A DNA stretch of 64,000 bases from positions 266,177-330,176 of the forward strand of contig JAESIW010000136.1 in assembly GCA_016802295.1 (NCBI GenBank), written 5' to 3'. This document shows, piece by piece, positions 44,001-57,711 of the stretch. The stretch is from Brachionus rotundiformis (lineage: Eukaryota > Rotifera > Eurotatoria > Ploima > Brachionidae). How positions within the stretch are numbered: position 1 is the stretch's first letter; the number at the start of each line of letters is the position of its first letter. The notes below the pieces were generated by a model. It was not told the origin of the DNA. It saw only the letters and a program-made list of their open reading frames with translations, and ran no database searches. The translations under genes were made by a program, and so were the position numbers.

Positions 44001-47000
44001 TCGGTCACACGAGTTGTGACACTCACTTAAAATTAAATTTTATCATTTTTAATTTTTAATAATTAACTAAATAATTAAAAATTATATTTTTTAAATTTAA
44101 TTGTTTAATAAAAAGCAATGTAATTAATGAAGTCTATTAATTAAAGCTAAAAAAAACAATTTTTAAAAGTTAATTTCATAAGGAGTACTTGGGACAATTT
44201 TTTCAAAAATTTAAGTAGCTCTAATTCTAATTTAATAAATTAACAAATTATTTTGTCATAAAACCAACTTAATTAATTTATATTATTAAATTTGAATTTT
44301 TTTAATTTTTCTTTTCAAAATTAAAAAATAAAATTTATTCTTCAAAAAGCTTTATTTTTAATTTCATTTCAATATATTATATATTTTTTCTGTATCCATT
44401 AATAAAATTAGTCAATTTTTCTAAAAAAAATGAGCTTGCTACTTCTCTTGAACCAAAAGCCTTAAAACATTATCTTTTATTTCTAAATGTATATTAAAAT
44501 TTGTTCAATAACTTACAGGAAAAAAACTAATTAAAAAAAAGCCTAACTAGCCTGAAGAAAATTATATTATTTGATAACTTACAAGAAAAACTTTTCATCC
44601 CAAACCGGATTCAGATTGGAATAGACTGTTTTGGTTCGTTTTTTCACTCGGCCAACTTGGACTGTTACATAAGGATCACTAGTTCCAGACTTGTCCTTAG
44701 CAATAAGACCCTGAGCACATTTTACAGTAATGGTCAATTTAGCCGACCATTTTGAAGTTCCATCTAGAACGCTTTGTTTTACTGCTTTCATGTGACCAAT
44801 GTGCGATTTCTGTTCCACATTTAAAACATCACGAATCAAATTAAAAACTTCTGGTTTATTTTTTTCCCTTAGTCTCATTTTTTCCTTCATTGCTTCCATT
44901 AGACTTTTGGTCTTGTCCTCAGCGCCATGTTTGGAGCTTTTTTGTGCACGTCTTTGCAAACAATCAGCATTTAAGAGGTCCTTGCACTTTTCGTGGCATT
45001 TGACACCACATTCGCGGCACTTGAGCCCTTGTCGTGCCAAACCCCATAGCAAGCCTTGGCACTCGTAGCAGTATGTCGGATGGGTGAAATTACAAATCTC
45101 AAAATCGTGTGGAGTCGTCAACGAAATTGGATATATCAATGCCTGAAGAGTTTTCTTATACACATGCATTTTCTTTTAATAATTAAAAAATAAAATATTA
45201 ATCTCAAAAAAATTGATTTTTTTAAAAAAAGATTCATTACTAATTCTTCATCATTTAGAGTAGTTCGGGCGGCAGGTACACCAGTGCTGCGCTTGTTTGC
45301 TGCCAATGCCATAGCCAAATCTGTTACCAAAGGTATGGATTTTCGCCGCTGGGGAAAATCTGGCATTGCATCGATTGCGTAGAACGCGTTTCGGTCACTT
45401 AATTTTACAAAAATTAAAACTTTTTTCTATTTTTTAATCCTTAATTAATTGACATGCAATGGTTAATATATTTTTAATCCAGCCATAAATTAGTAGCCTA
45501 AATATTCAATACTTCAAACCTTTGGACTATAGGTGAGTCGCCTAGGTTATTTTTATAGGTAAAATAGTACTTATAATAGTCGCCTATGTAGCCACTGTCC
45601 GATTTATGGGAAATATTGGAAAATTTCTGATTTTTTAAATGGCACAGTCGACCCTTAAAGTCTTTTTTGTGTCGCTGCATAAATTTATATTCCACAATGG
45701 CATTATGGTCAAGATCAATGCTTGCCAATCTTGATCTTTCTCTTCTTCTAATTAAAATCAAAATAAATATTATATGTATAAACTCTTATCTTCTTTTTAA
45801 TGAAACCTTTCCAAACTAATAAAGCCTTTTTTTACTTCAGTCAGCTAGTTTGGCAGACTTCGCCAAATAGAAGCTAATTTTTAGTTTTCTATTTATTTTC
45901 GATTTATTTAATTATTTTGCCAAAGCACTTGTAATTTATCTTTTAAAATATTATTGGAAAGCATGCACCATGCACAAAATCAAACCAGTGCACGCGTTTT
46001 ACCTATTTTTTTTGCTCGACCATTTAGGCAGACTGAAAGAGCCATCGACAAAATGGGACGCAAGGCCGTACCGATAGAACAGACTTCGCTCTAGTGTTTC
46101 CGAGCTGTCACTGCTATCCTCATCGCTGTTATAAGCATCAAACTCGACCATCTTGGTCATTTTGCCCCTGCTTCTACCCGATTCCAAATACTTTTCCAAC
46201 AGTCTTGTATGGTAGCTTTTGTACTTTTCTTTTTTCTTCTTCTTGCTTGAGTCATTGATCATTTTGGAGAACATTCGCTGGTTAAAATGCTTATTTATGG
46301 AGCAATCTGGCTCTTTTTTGGCATTTTTTGCATCACTTTTGATGCTAATGGAAGCCTCTAGACTCGGCTTGGAAACACCGCTCTGTTCATCATGGCCTGC
46401 GTCATTCGTCTGCCTCAAATGGTCCTCAGAATTACTTATTTCATCCAAATTAGATGCCCGTTGGGGCGCTAAACCTGTTCCCTCGAGATTCATCTTTAAC
46501 TTAATTTAAATTTTAAATTAAAATATGCTACCAAGTCTGGAAACATCACTTTAGAAGATAATTATCTTACCGATTTTTTTTACAAAGCCGACACGGCTTT
46601 GATCTTTGCATTTCAGTTAAATATAATGGCAAATGTGCCAAAGTCCTCTTATTTTTTTTAATATTTTATTTTATTTAAAAATTAATATCCGCTTTCTCAA
46701 GTATTTTTATTAAAAAGATAACAAAAATAATAAATTACTATCAAAATACTTACTTCATATTTCCTGATTTGATTATTTGCATACTTTTTTCAGTTATCTG
46801 TTTAAGAATCGGCTCTGGTTCATTCTAAAAAAAAGATATTTATATTTATAAAACAAAAATTTATCTGTAATGACTGCATTATACTGAGAATAGGTTAGAA
46901 TTCTATAAGATTATATTATGCTAAGAATGCAAATTATGTCTGAGGGGAAGAAGAACAAGTTTGAATTAGAAAATTCCATCAATCTATTCGTTTGGATCGA

Positions 47001-50000
47001 TCTTGCGTTTACCAAATGCGCAATTGCACATTAGCTCTGAAAGGTGCCTTTATTTGTGTCATTCTTAATGAATTTCTAGTTGCGTAACCAAAAACTTTAA
47101 TGGCATAGATTTTAGTAATAAGATACTATTTTATTCCCCTTTATTTTATTTTAAGATAAATTTTTAATTTAGAAAAAATTAATTAAATATTTGTTCGCCA
47201 ATCGGCTTACCGACAATCAATGGTCGGATTCACAGAAATCGATTTTCCTACCTTGATCAAAACTGAAAATTAGATTTTAAATTACATGTCGTTTTAGAAA
47301 CATCATTAATTTTATTTTTTCAGATAAAAAAAATAATTAAAATTAATTGAGAGATTTTTTTTTAATAAAGAAAAGAAGCTCTTAATTACAGTCTTTGCTA
47401 TTTCTGAAATGATGGAATTCCACATTAAAATTTGCGTAGTAATCAGCTATAAATAATTTACTGATGACACCTATATACAAAAAATATATATCTATTTCTT
47501 CTTTATTTCAATATAGACTGATGATATTTCTAGTCAAATATCATTTTAATCAGAGGCAGCAGCAAAAAATTTAAATTAAAATTCATTAAAAGACATGGAA
47601 ACAGTTAATTGATATCATTAGATCAAATTACATACAACAAAATCTAGAACTTGTTTTACAATCGATAAAATAAATTGAATGGAATTATGAGACAAAGTCT
47701 AAAACTAATTTCTAACTTTTTATTAATTTAAACAAATAAAAAAATAATAATTCAATAATTAAATTTAAAAATTGGACTAAGCTCGTCACAAAAGAGTAAA
47801 GCTTTTCGAGCATACTTAAACTAATTTAGCTAATTTGAAACCAATCACACGAAAATACTTAAAGATAATTAAAAATATTATCTTACTGGTATTGTTGTGT
47901 ACAAAGGTAGGCTTTTTTCAAGAACAATTTCAATCGCTGTTTGAATATAATTATCAATAAAATTTTCAATCATCATTTATTCTTATATAATTTTTTTTTC
48001 AAACAAATTTGAATTTTTTAGATAACTACTTTTAATAATAATAAATAAAAAAAGGAACCCAAAGTAATAAAACCTACCATAAATTATTTTTGAACAATTC
48101 TATTTCCCTTTGGAAAAAAAAAAGCAAATAACTCATAAATCTGTCTTGAATATTATTTTTTTTAATATGATTTATTAAGAAAAAGATAGAAATCAAATTA
48201 ACAAGTTATTGGAAAATGTGGCAATAAATTATTGTTTTAAAATAGATGAGTCCAAATCAATTATGTCATAGCTCTCTTCCCTAATCGGATACAACTGGTT
48301 CACTTTGGAAGAAGATTTGCGCCGATTGGAAAAAGCTTCCCTAATGATGGTTCTAACTTTTTCGCTCAGACGGTTTATGTATAGCTTAATGGTCTGTAGT
48401 CGGGACATGCGCGGCAAACTAGAGTCCAATTTGGACCCTGAATCTTGTTTTTTCAGACTATCTTTTCTTTTTATATATGTACATTTAAAATTGGACAAGT
48501 CCAGCAGCGATTTGTGCTTGGCAATCATTCGAATTTTGTCTAGTTTATTTGTCTTGATACTCAGATCTGGCATTGAGTTGGAAACATGGTTCGAATTGGC
48601 ATTATTTACAAGAGAGAGGCTTGATTCAATATCAAATGTGATTGGCGAGTAAAAGAATGGTTTACATTCTCTCAAGGGACTTGAGATGCGACTTGAGTGC
48701 CAATGTTTCAGCTTGAATATGTCATCAATGGTGAGACAATCTGCCGAAGTGAGTAGACTTGCCGCGCTGGAAAAATCAACCGGACTCATTTCCATATTTG
48801 ATCCAATTTGGTCATTGAGCTCACTTTCTGGCTGGTCAAACAGGCTTAAATTTTTGACAGACTCGGTCATGCTGAGCATCTCGAACTCGAGAATTCTTTG
48901 TCTCAGCAGCTCTTGAACGCGCTCATTCAGATCGTAGTCGGACATGGTGTCCGACTCGGCCTTGCACACAAAGTCCAGTTCTTTGTCCCATTCCAGATCG
49001 GAAATTTGCTGTGCTTGACTGAAATTGCTCGATGAGTCTTGGTGATGGTTCGACAGAGGAAGGGTCAGTTTTCTCGGCTCTATGGTAAACGACGAACTGG
49101 CACGAGCCAGATTCCGCACTTTTGACTCGTTCATTTTTATTTTATTTTTTTTATTAAAAGCAGATAGAAAAACTAGGCGCCTGAAATTTTTAAACATTTT
49201 GATAACATCATATGACACAAAATTAATTGAGAGAATTAGAGAAAAATATTATGCAATTTCCACAGATGGTAATTATGGCATAGATTTGTTTAAAAAAGTA
49301 ATACTGAAATTTATCTGACTAAATGGTCTTGAAAATGCCTAAAACCTTTTTAATTAAAATTTTTATCCAAAATCCAAGCTTTTATTCCCCTTTTTTTAAA
49401 TACTTAATTTTTAAAGCCGGTATTTAAATTAAAATGCGCCCAGCATGAACTAATATAAATCCTATTATAAAAGAAAAAACTTCAATTAAAATTACTTATT
49501 AAGCTTGGTAAGTGCCATAGTTATGCAAAAAAAATTGTATCTAATTTTTTGCTTTTAATTTCCATAATAAAAGAACTAGCATTTTTTTTCATTGCCTAAA
49601 ATTTGAGGAAAATAATCGACCTAAATTTAATTGGCCTGGCCTGGCTTAATAAATACTCCGAAGAAAAATAATAAATTCTTTATTTCTACTATTTGTGATA
49701 AAATGGGCTGCCATATTTGAACAAGTTTAAAAAAATAAAAAAAAATATATTTTTTAGATGGTAGGAGGAAAAGATGTACCGGCTTTGTCAAGCATGTATT
49801 TCGGAATTCAATTTTAGGCATTTTAAGAGACAAATTAAATTAACTTTAAACTAAATTTAATAAAACTAATTTAGTCACAAAACATGTCTTTTAATTAATT
49901 CTATTTAATATATATGATGAAACAAAAAATAAGGCAAAACTAGCAGACTTATCAGCTTATTGAGGAAATTTTGATAATTTTTATTTTTTAAATTTTGCTT

Positions 50001-53000
50001 TTAGCCAATTTCATTAGAAAAAAATTAAAAATTCTTCATTTTTTTTAAAGTTTAATCAAACCAAATTAAAAAATATGTCTTTGAAAAGCCAATATCCAAG
50101 CAAATTCGATCTTTTGTTGGAAAATATTTTCTTAAGTCGGCATATTTTTTTATTATATAAGTGTTCAAGCTGATAGAAAGTATATCAAACAAAAATAAAA
50201 ATAAAAAATAAAATTATTTTAATACTAGATTTAATCAAAAACAATATTTTTTTTTAGCTTAAATATTTATCAAAATTCCATTTATAGTATTACTTTATTT
50301 AGTATTTATTTGAAGCAGAGTTAATTTGGAAAAGATATAAATCATTATGGCAGATAGTTAAATAAAACATATATCAACAAAAATTTTTATCAAATCTTAA
50401 ATATTCTTTCACTAGAGAAGAGTAAACTAATTAAGTAACGCTTGAAAAGCTTTTATTTTTATATTTTTAATTTGAAAGATAATTAAAAATAGCTTGATTC
50501 TAATTGACCAGCACACTTGGACCTGGCAAGTTAGACTAATAAAATGTAATGACCGTATGGTCTGTCACGGGGAAATAAATTCCAATTCAAACTTGGTTCT
50601 GTTTAATTGGCATGGATTAAATGAGTTTACTTACGCTTGGAAGCTGGTGCTTGACAAACTCGTAGGCACGGAGCCATCGGTCCCTGGGCGTGCTGCCTGT
50701 GTGCTTGAAAAAAAATGGCCTGCGAAAGCCACTCTTGGAAAAGTCGAAGAAATTAGTTGTTGTGCCAGATTGGTTATCGCTTGGTGCATCGGACATATTT
50801 GACCTAAGGTTATCATTGGAATTTTTTTGATTGACTGTTCGAAAAGATTCGCGGCTTGCTTTTGGCAAGAGGGGTCTGCTGTTGTAGGAAAGAGAGTCCA
50901 TGGTTGAATCGGCGTCTTCGTGGTGCGAAAAGGGCCGGTCAGTTTGAGGATAGTTTTGGTTGGAGACGGAAGGCTTGCAGTTGGCACTGGGACCGGTTTC
51001 GGAATAGAGCGATGATTGTGCTGAGTCTTTGCGCGACAATGACTGGCATGGTGGCTCAGAAGTTTCCTTTTTGCGCGGTGTCCGAACCAGAGATCCAGTG
51101 AGTGCTGTTTGTGGTATTTTATCGCTCGTTGTTGACGAATGTTTATCAGGCGTCGTATTGAACAAGGAGGAGAATGCTGGTGGCTGAGCGGGCAGTCTAC
51201 GCCGCTGGGTGCCAGTCGAGTTCGGATAGTTGGCGCGCGCGTATCTACCATTCGGTTGTGTTGGCAAACTCTTCTCCGAAAGTATGTCCGAGTCGTCCGA
51301 AAAGCCTTTATTAAAAATATTTTGAACATTATTCAAAAAGCTTTCCGCATTTAGGCTAAAATCAATTTTATCCAAACCAATATACTTAAACATATTGCTT
51401 TTAACTTTAGGTTGGTTTAGTTTTATTTGGATAATTGAAGTGGGACATGGGCGCTTTCATGGCGCTCTAACAATCTCGCTTGTATCTACGCTTTTTTGTT
51501 TTTTTTTTAACCTTTTAAAAAGCCTACAAGCGAACAAATTTATCTTTAATAATAATAATAATAATAATATTAATCAAAAATTCAATTAAACAAAAAAGTT
51601 GGGGATGATTTTTATTAAAATAAATATTAGGAAAAAAATATTCCTTTTTTTTTAATCACTTTTTTGGATACACAAAACAATGCCTGATAGATAATAAAAA
51701 AAATGTATTTTATCTAATTCTTTCCTGTTATAGCTCAGTAAAATAGAAAAATATTGTCGCTAATAACTAAATAAATAAATAAGGAAATGTCATTAGTTTT
51801 TTTTTTGGCTTTATATTTTTTATATATTTTCTAATATTAATATTTGTCTGCATTAATAAACTTGACATAGGGTCTATTTAAATATTCATATAAAGAGTTG
51901 GGCTCTTAAATTTCTCTAAATATCAATTGCTTATCAATGACATTTCATCTAATTGGAATTATTCTGAGCGAAAAAATTCTAAAAGAAAAATACTAGAGTA
52001 CACTTCTATCTCAGACTTGACAAACTAAGCCAGATTTGATATAAATTTAAGTGTTTACTCGCGGGTATTTTAAATTTCCATTTAACTAATTAAAATATTT
52101 TATTGAAGAAATTTGTTTAATTATTCTAAGAGAGTATATTTGATCCCAAGTTCTATGAGCCCATTCAAGCGTTTGTGATTAAATTTCAAAATATATTCTT
52201 AATTATTTAAGCTTTTAATTTCATATTCATCATATTTCATAATACTCTTCATTTTCTACTAGTTAATTTAGGGCTCAGATTAATATTTGATAGAACAAAA
52301 ATTTTGCTAAAATATTTTAATGTTTTTATTTTTGTTATTTTTTATTCAAATTATCGTGAGTGCTCAGGTAATTTGAGCTAATCTATTCGGTTAGAAAAGA
52401 AGCGTGTTTCAAGACCTCTCTCAATTCATTACCTAATCATAATCAAAAAAATCTAATGTTTAAATAACATGAATAAAAAAATCGATTTTGATATTTTCCT
52501 TCTTTCTTTGATTCAAAATTCATCATTTTCTAACATCTTAGCTTATCCTATTGATCTTAAAACTGAAATTAGATTTGAATTATTGATTTTTTGGTTCACA
52601 GGAACAGTCAAATGGAAGATTTCTAGAGCCTGGTTTACACGCACTACATCCGGTCGTGCAAAAATCTCTTCTGGAATTTCCCACTTGGATCTTATTTTGG
52701 ATATAAGCCCTCTCGGTAGCTAGAACGCCGAGTGCACTGATTAAAAATGATACTTATGGTTGATTATTATCTTAATTAATTTTAAATGATTAAATAAATA
52801 GCTGGAAATAAAATTTTTCTTTTATTTTGGACTAAAACCTGTCAAAGACAAACAAAAGTGTTTGTGTTCACCAGGACCACTTTTTTGCCAACTGCTATAA
52901 AACTCGTGTTTGTGTTTATGATTAATAAATTATTAAACTTAGATTTAAATTTCATAAAATACACAAATTTTAATTAAAAATTCACTGTTTTGATTTTATG

Positions 53001-55678
53001 TTCCATTTATGATTAAATACTAATTTCCCACACTTTGCAGCTCATTAGCGATTTTTTGCTAAGCAAATAGCATAAAAATTATCAATTTTAAATTTTCATT
53101 AATCACTATAAAACTAGCTGATCGAAAATAGCTAACCCATTGTATAAAAATAGATTTAATTGCATAATTTTCAACCATAAGGCAAAATGTTTTAACATTC
53201 TATTTTATTAGTTTATTTATTGATTATATAAATAGCAAACAAACAATCAATTCTGTCTGATAACTGGAAAATGTTATCTTTGACAAACAAGATGGTACAG
53301 ATAGCTGTGTGGCTTGTGTTGACTACCTTTGCTGAAAATGGTATAAATTAATAAAGCCAACATGAAAATTAGTTACATATCATGCAAAATTAGTAATTCA
53401 GTAACAAAATTAAAATCGATTTTTGTACTAATTAAAAAAAATATTGTGGTAGATGGTTGGCTCGTCTGATCTTTGTCTTTAAACAAGAACTTTGCGCCCA
53501 AAGGTACATAAAGGAAAATAAAGATTTGAAAATTTTTATAAATAAAATAAAGTTTTTTGTTTTCTTTTTTTTTTGTTCTTTTTTGGTATCAAACAGTTAC
53601 TAATTTTGCTTCCCAAAGTGAATAGGAATTTTATTTTTATTTTTAATTTTGAATACCTTAAACAACAAAAAAAACAGAAAAAAATTAATTTTCTCCTAGG
53701 AATTCCGCTTGTTGTTCAAATTTAAAAAAAAAAACAAAACTATTAATAATTTAGAAAGAAAATTTTCCTATTTGAATTAATTAAAGTTGGTCCTATTATT
53801 ATGCCAAACTTATAATTATTAACCAAACCCTGCTTCCTTAGATAAACAATTTAAAGAACCTCTCATGTAAAGCATCTCTTGAATATATAAATATATATAC
53901 ATACATTTTTTTCTATTTAATTTTATATATATAATTTAAAATTAATTAATTCAAACAATATTTTGTCTCTATTGAATGATGCCTTGCATAAACCAATCTA
54001 TTATTTACCTTTATTTTATGAGACCGACTTAAAAACTAAATTAATAATTCAAATAGAAATAGCAATATAAAAAATATTGATTTTCTAACTTTTTTTTTTT
54101 TTTTCATTAAAGGCTCAAAATTAAACGAGAACTGCATTAGATGATTAAATAACTTATTTTTGACACAATTTAGCCTTGAAAATAGACGCTACTCTAAATT
54201 AGTCAACATATTACAGCATATTTTAGGTATCTGGTGAAAATAATTGTCACAAAGACATCACTGTTATTTTTGGTGAATTATTTTTTTTAAAGACAATAAA
54301 GAGAATGGAGTGCACCAAATTTTTTTTAGATAAAAACAAGAAAAAAAAACATAATTCAAGTTTAAAAGTATAGGTTTTGATCAAAAAATTGATAAAGAAT
54401 TCTCAATATTAGAATGGAAATAAATTGACTTAATTAAAAGCAATATGTCTAGGGGCTGATTGATCAAACAACTTACATGCTGCATTTTGAATTAGATTGG
54501 TATTGTTAAGCACTTCTGGTTCATCTTCGGATGATGTGTCGCATGTTTGGTCAATATTGGGCAGTTTGCGGCCTGATAAATCGGCCTCATTTGGTTCATC
54601 GTTTTGAGTGATGGTTCCATTTCCAGAATCGTTTATTGAGCTCTTAAACAATGACATTTTAACTCGTTTGACAAAAAATAAATATTTTTTAATTTAAATT
54701 GTTTTAGCTATTTAAAAGAGATGAGCTTTTTTCAAAAATTTACAATATGTTGTCTATTAACTATTTTATTTTATATATATATATATATATATAAATATAT
54801 TTTTTTTTATCATTAAAAATTGAAAAATACATTAATCAAAATTCAAGTTTTAGTTTACCCGATTTTGAATGTTTTTAAAAATTAACAATGATTCAGCATC
54901 AGACTCGAGGCTTGTATTCTGAAATAAAAGATAATTTTTTGTCTTTTTTTTGTTGTTTTTTTTTTATAATTCAGACTACCTTTGAAAGCATGTGGTCAAA
55001 CAAATCGAAACTTTGATCCAACTCGATCTCATTTGCTTGACCATCGGAGGACTCAAATCGAGCATTAAGCATTAGCAAATGTCCAGTGCTGAGCTGAGTG
55101 CCGACTATTCTGCCATCTTGGAGACACAACTCGGAGTCAAGAGTTATTTGCAGGTCATTTGAGCTGTCATTGGGACACTTGGAATGGCCGATTCGGAACA
55201 ATGGAAGCCAATAGACGCCCAACAAGTTGTCCCAGAGCATGCCTCTGCTCCAAAGCTCCACAGTCAAGCCTTCGTCCTGCTCATTTATCTCACTTTAAAA
55301 GTCACCTGTTAGTAGTGCAAAATTTAAAAGCATCTGTGGCACAGCTTACAAAAAAAACTCCTCGTGCCATGACGGCTGAACGCCCTCGATCACTTTGGTG
55401 GTCGATTTAACAGCTCCTATTCTCACCACTACATAAGTGCTAAAATCGCTCTCAAGTCCATTTATGTGCGCTTCTTTTACTTTATTAAAATAAAATAAAT
55501 TCAAAATTTATACTAATTTAAATTATTTTATTAGAAAAAAAAAATTATTTATTATTTTTTTGAATTTTAATCAAAATTTATCAATTTAAAGTGTTTTGTT
55601 CAAATATTTGTTTTTTTTTCTTTATGTGACTTGGAATCTTGGCATAGTATGCTTACCTATGACGCATAAAATTGACAT
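41062..55678 (-). CDS. UNC13: UNC13/Munc13, synaptic vesicle priming protein
   Basis: Presynaptic priming factor that opens syntaxin for SNARE assembly. Exons with good phase: 55678-55657, 55479-55350, 55292-54980, 54918-54859, about 54657-54477, about 51393-50635, 47936-47887, 46824-46754, 46645-46571, 45747-45520, 45397-45241, 45172-44583, 44025-43740, 43623-41062. The start MSILCVIV and TYVVVRIGAVKSTT are the C2A domain. DRWLRAYEFVKHQLPS matches the calmodulin-binding helix. The C1 domain has the full zinc pattern (H..CYEC..CREC..H..C..C), then C2B (DKSGTSDPYVTVQVG, KVRVWDEDDD), the MUN domain (EFAIRYGIESIYQAMTHF) and C2C at the end. Junctions around 54860-54660 and between 50635 and 47936 are out of phase as drawn, so small exons or alternative starts are missing. 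Exon 46493-46003 looks like an alternative first exon (MNLEGTG). Confidence 0.93.
46003..46493 (-). CDS. UNC13: Alternative first exon of UNC13 (short form)
   Basis: An open exon beginning with ATG at 46493 and ending at a GT donor in the same phase, and with the same last residues (KKN-R), as exon 46645-46571. Both can join exon 45747-45520. No acceptor compatible in phase with the upstream exons is seen: joining AA or CG to ATGAA would create a stop. It therefore probably starts a shorter isoform lacking C2A. The encoded segment is acidic/serine-rich and has a KKKKKEKYKS stretch. Alternative N termini are known for UNC13 genes in other animals; this instance is inferred. Confidence 0.6.
48229..49197 (-). 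CDS. Hypothetical protein nested in a UNC13 intron
   Basis: An uninterrupted 322-residue frame (ATG at 49197; an alternative ATG at 49134 gives 301 residues). It has G+C and codon use like real exons, unlike the surrounding intron. It is not part of UNC13 as known and ends in its own stop. Visible features: acidic and serine-rich, LEWDKELDFVCKAESDTMSD, a leucine-rich helix NERVQELLRQRILEFEML, and a basic segment near the C terminus (INRLSEKVRTIIREAFSNRR). No signal peptide, membrane span or known domain is recognised. It could be an independent intronless gene or an alternative terminal exon of UNC13. Confidence 0.55.
   Translation of the reverse strand: MFKNFRRLVFLSAFNKKNKIKMNESKVRNLARASSSFTIEPRKLTLPLSNHHQDSSSNFSQAQQISDLEWDKELDFVCKAESDTMSDYDLNERVQELLRQRILEFEMLSMTESVKNLSLFDQPESELNDQIGSNMEMSPVDFSSAASLLTSADCLTIDDIFKLKHWHSSRISSPLRECKPFFYSPITFDIESSLSLVNNANSNHVSNSMPDLSIKTNKLDKIRMIAKHKSLLDLSNFKCTYIKRKDSLKKQDSGSKLDSSLPRMSRLQTIKLYINRLSEKVRTIIREAFSNRRKSSSKVNQLYPIREESYDIIDLDSSILKQ
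51548..51569. repeat. (AAT)n microsatellite
   Basis: About seven AAT units, in a UNC13 intron. Confidence 0.85.
52521..52740. repeat. Possible transposon relic in a UNC13 intron
   Basis: Less AT-rich than the intron around it. The minus strand reads LPRGLISKIRSKWEIPEEIF and RPDVVRVNQALEIF in one frame, which looks protein-derived but matches no family I can name. The plus strand has an 84-codon open frame over the same bases. Status uncertain. Confidence 0.35.
54771..54793. repeat. (TA)n microsatellite
   Basis: About eleven TA units in a UNC13 intron. Confidence 0.85.
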
Positions 55679-57711
55679 TTTATACTTAATTTTTATATAT
55701 GATTGATTAATGAAAATGAACTTTCATTAAAAAAATATGTGCTGATTTGTTTGAGTAATGTTTAGCATGAACACGTATTGGTTTTGGTGACTAAGGTGGA
55801 TAATGTGTACTTTACGCTCGTCTCTTGGGCTAATGCTCACCCGTTTACATCTTATTTAGTTATCTAAAAATAAAAATAAGAATCAAATTATTTTATATGT
55901 GTGATAGAAAGCCGAATGAGAACATAACCAAATCGATAAAATTATAATAATTTTAGGAAAACCAAAACATATAAAAATCTATATATAAAAAAAAAAAAAA
56001 GAAAAATAATTATTCATGAAGCATTCTTGCTGGTTATATGAGACTTATTGAAATTTGTTAATTGAAATAGAAATATTTGTTGAAATTATGAACAAAAAAA
56101 TCTAGGAAAGAAAAATTCGATTCCATCTGAGCTTTATAATCTTTTCTTGTTGGCATTGTCGCTCTACAAATTTTTTCTTTTCCATGCATTATTTATTTTT
56201 GTTGACTTCCTTTGAAATTTTTTTAATAAAAATAAATTGACTTATCATGCAGCATTTTTATTTTATCAGTTACTATCAGGTCTTTTCACCTTTTGAATTC
56301 ATCTGGGACTAAGACCATAAAGCTCAAAGGTGTCTATTTAAATCGATTTTTTCCAAACTCATCAAACATTAATTTATTTAATTCATAATTTGCTTTTAGA
56401 TTTATTTCCTTGGGTAAAAAACAACAATCCAAGTTTTTAGCAGCATTTAAAGTTATTTTAATTTAATTTGTCTAAATGTTAATTAAGCTCCGATCGAAAC
56501 TTGCACGCAATTTCGTTAATTTCATTCTTTAAAATAACAGGAGCATTTTCTTAGATTTTTGTATGAAGAAATAGTAAAATTTATCTCTTTATACTTAATA
56601 AATAAATTTTATAAAAAACAAAAAATCTTTCATTTCTATTATTTTAATTTATTAATTAAATATTCTATTTAAAAATAAACTTAAACATTAAACAATAACA
56701 TTTAACTAAATTGATTTCAACCGTGACTACTTCGACATTGATTACACAATATTAATTTTTGCTTATAAAATATGCTCAATTAACATTATTTTCAAAAAAA
56801 TACGTAAAATTTTTTATCTCTATACTTTGTCAAAATGCTCCTATCTATTTAACAACTGTTAAGTCTATAGTAGTTTATTTTGTCGCTTATACAAAAAAAT
56901 AAATTTTAAGAATGTTTGTTCTAATTAAGATTTGATTATGAAATCCAATTTATTTGAAAAAATTTAAACAATTAATCTCAGTCAAATTTAACTGAACATT
57001 GATTAATGTTGTAATCAATTAAAGCCTTTAAAATGATTAAATTTTTTGAGTTTAATTTAATTTCATTTTGTGTCTTCAAATTTTACCAAAGTCGACAGCT
57101 GGAAGGATAAGTCGCGGCCATTTATTTTGGAAATTTTACCACATTCTTTATCCTTTTTTTTTTACAATTTATTAAAAAATAATTTACGGATTATTTAAAG
57201 ATTTAAACTTTTATTCCATTCACGAGTAGCAACCATCTGTTCAGGCAATATTCAAATTTCTATGTGACAAAAGTCTAATTAGATTAAAGCTAGGAGAAAC
57301 AAGGACAGATATGCTAGTCTCGAGTGCAGGATAATTGAAAAAAATCACGTGACTTAACTAATTAGAAGCTTAAACAACCCTTGGTCAAGTCTAGCTATTA
57401 AAATTTTTGTTTTTCAATCAGGACACTTGACAAAATTGGCTAATTACGGGCACACATATGGTCAAAGTGTGCGCAAATTTTTCACAAATAAATTATTTTA
57501 ATTTTCCTCTAAATTTTTTATATAATAATAATGAAAAATATTATCTAGATCATACAAAATTTACTTCAAAAAAGCAAATACTAAAAAAGAGCCAAAATAG
57601 AATGCTTGGTTTAGAGCTGCACTCTTCTTTCTTCTCTTAAAATTTAACCAAACTTAATTAACTCGTATGATTTTTATTAGAGTCTTAATTAATCCAAAAT
57701 AGATAGGAAAA
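55679..57711. promoter_or_regulatory. Intergenic between divergent UNC13 and ORP genes
   Basis: 2 kb of AT-rich sequence between two start codons facing away from each other, so it contains both promoters. No motif, repeat or ORF with family similarity is recognised. Confidence 0.4.

Noticed and set aside
50631..51329. 232-codon frame overlapping the UNC13 calmodulin-binding exon.
   Set aside because: It is a shadow of the real exon in another frame.
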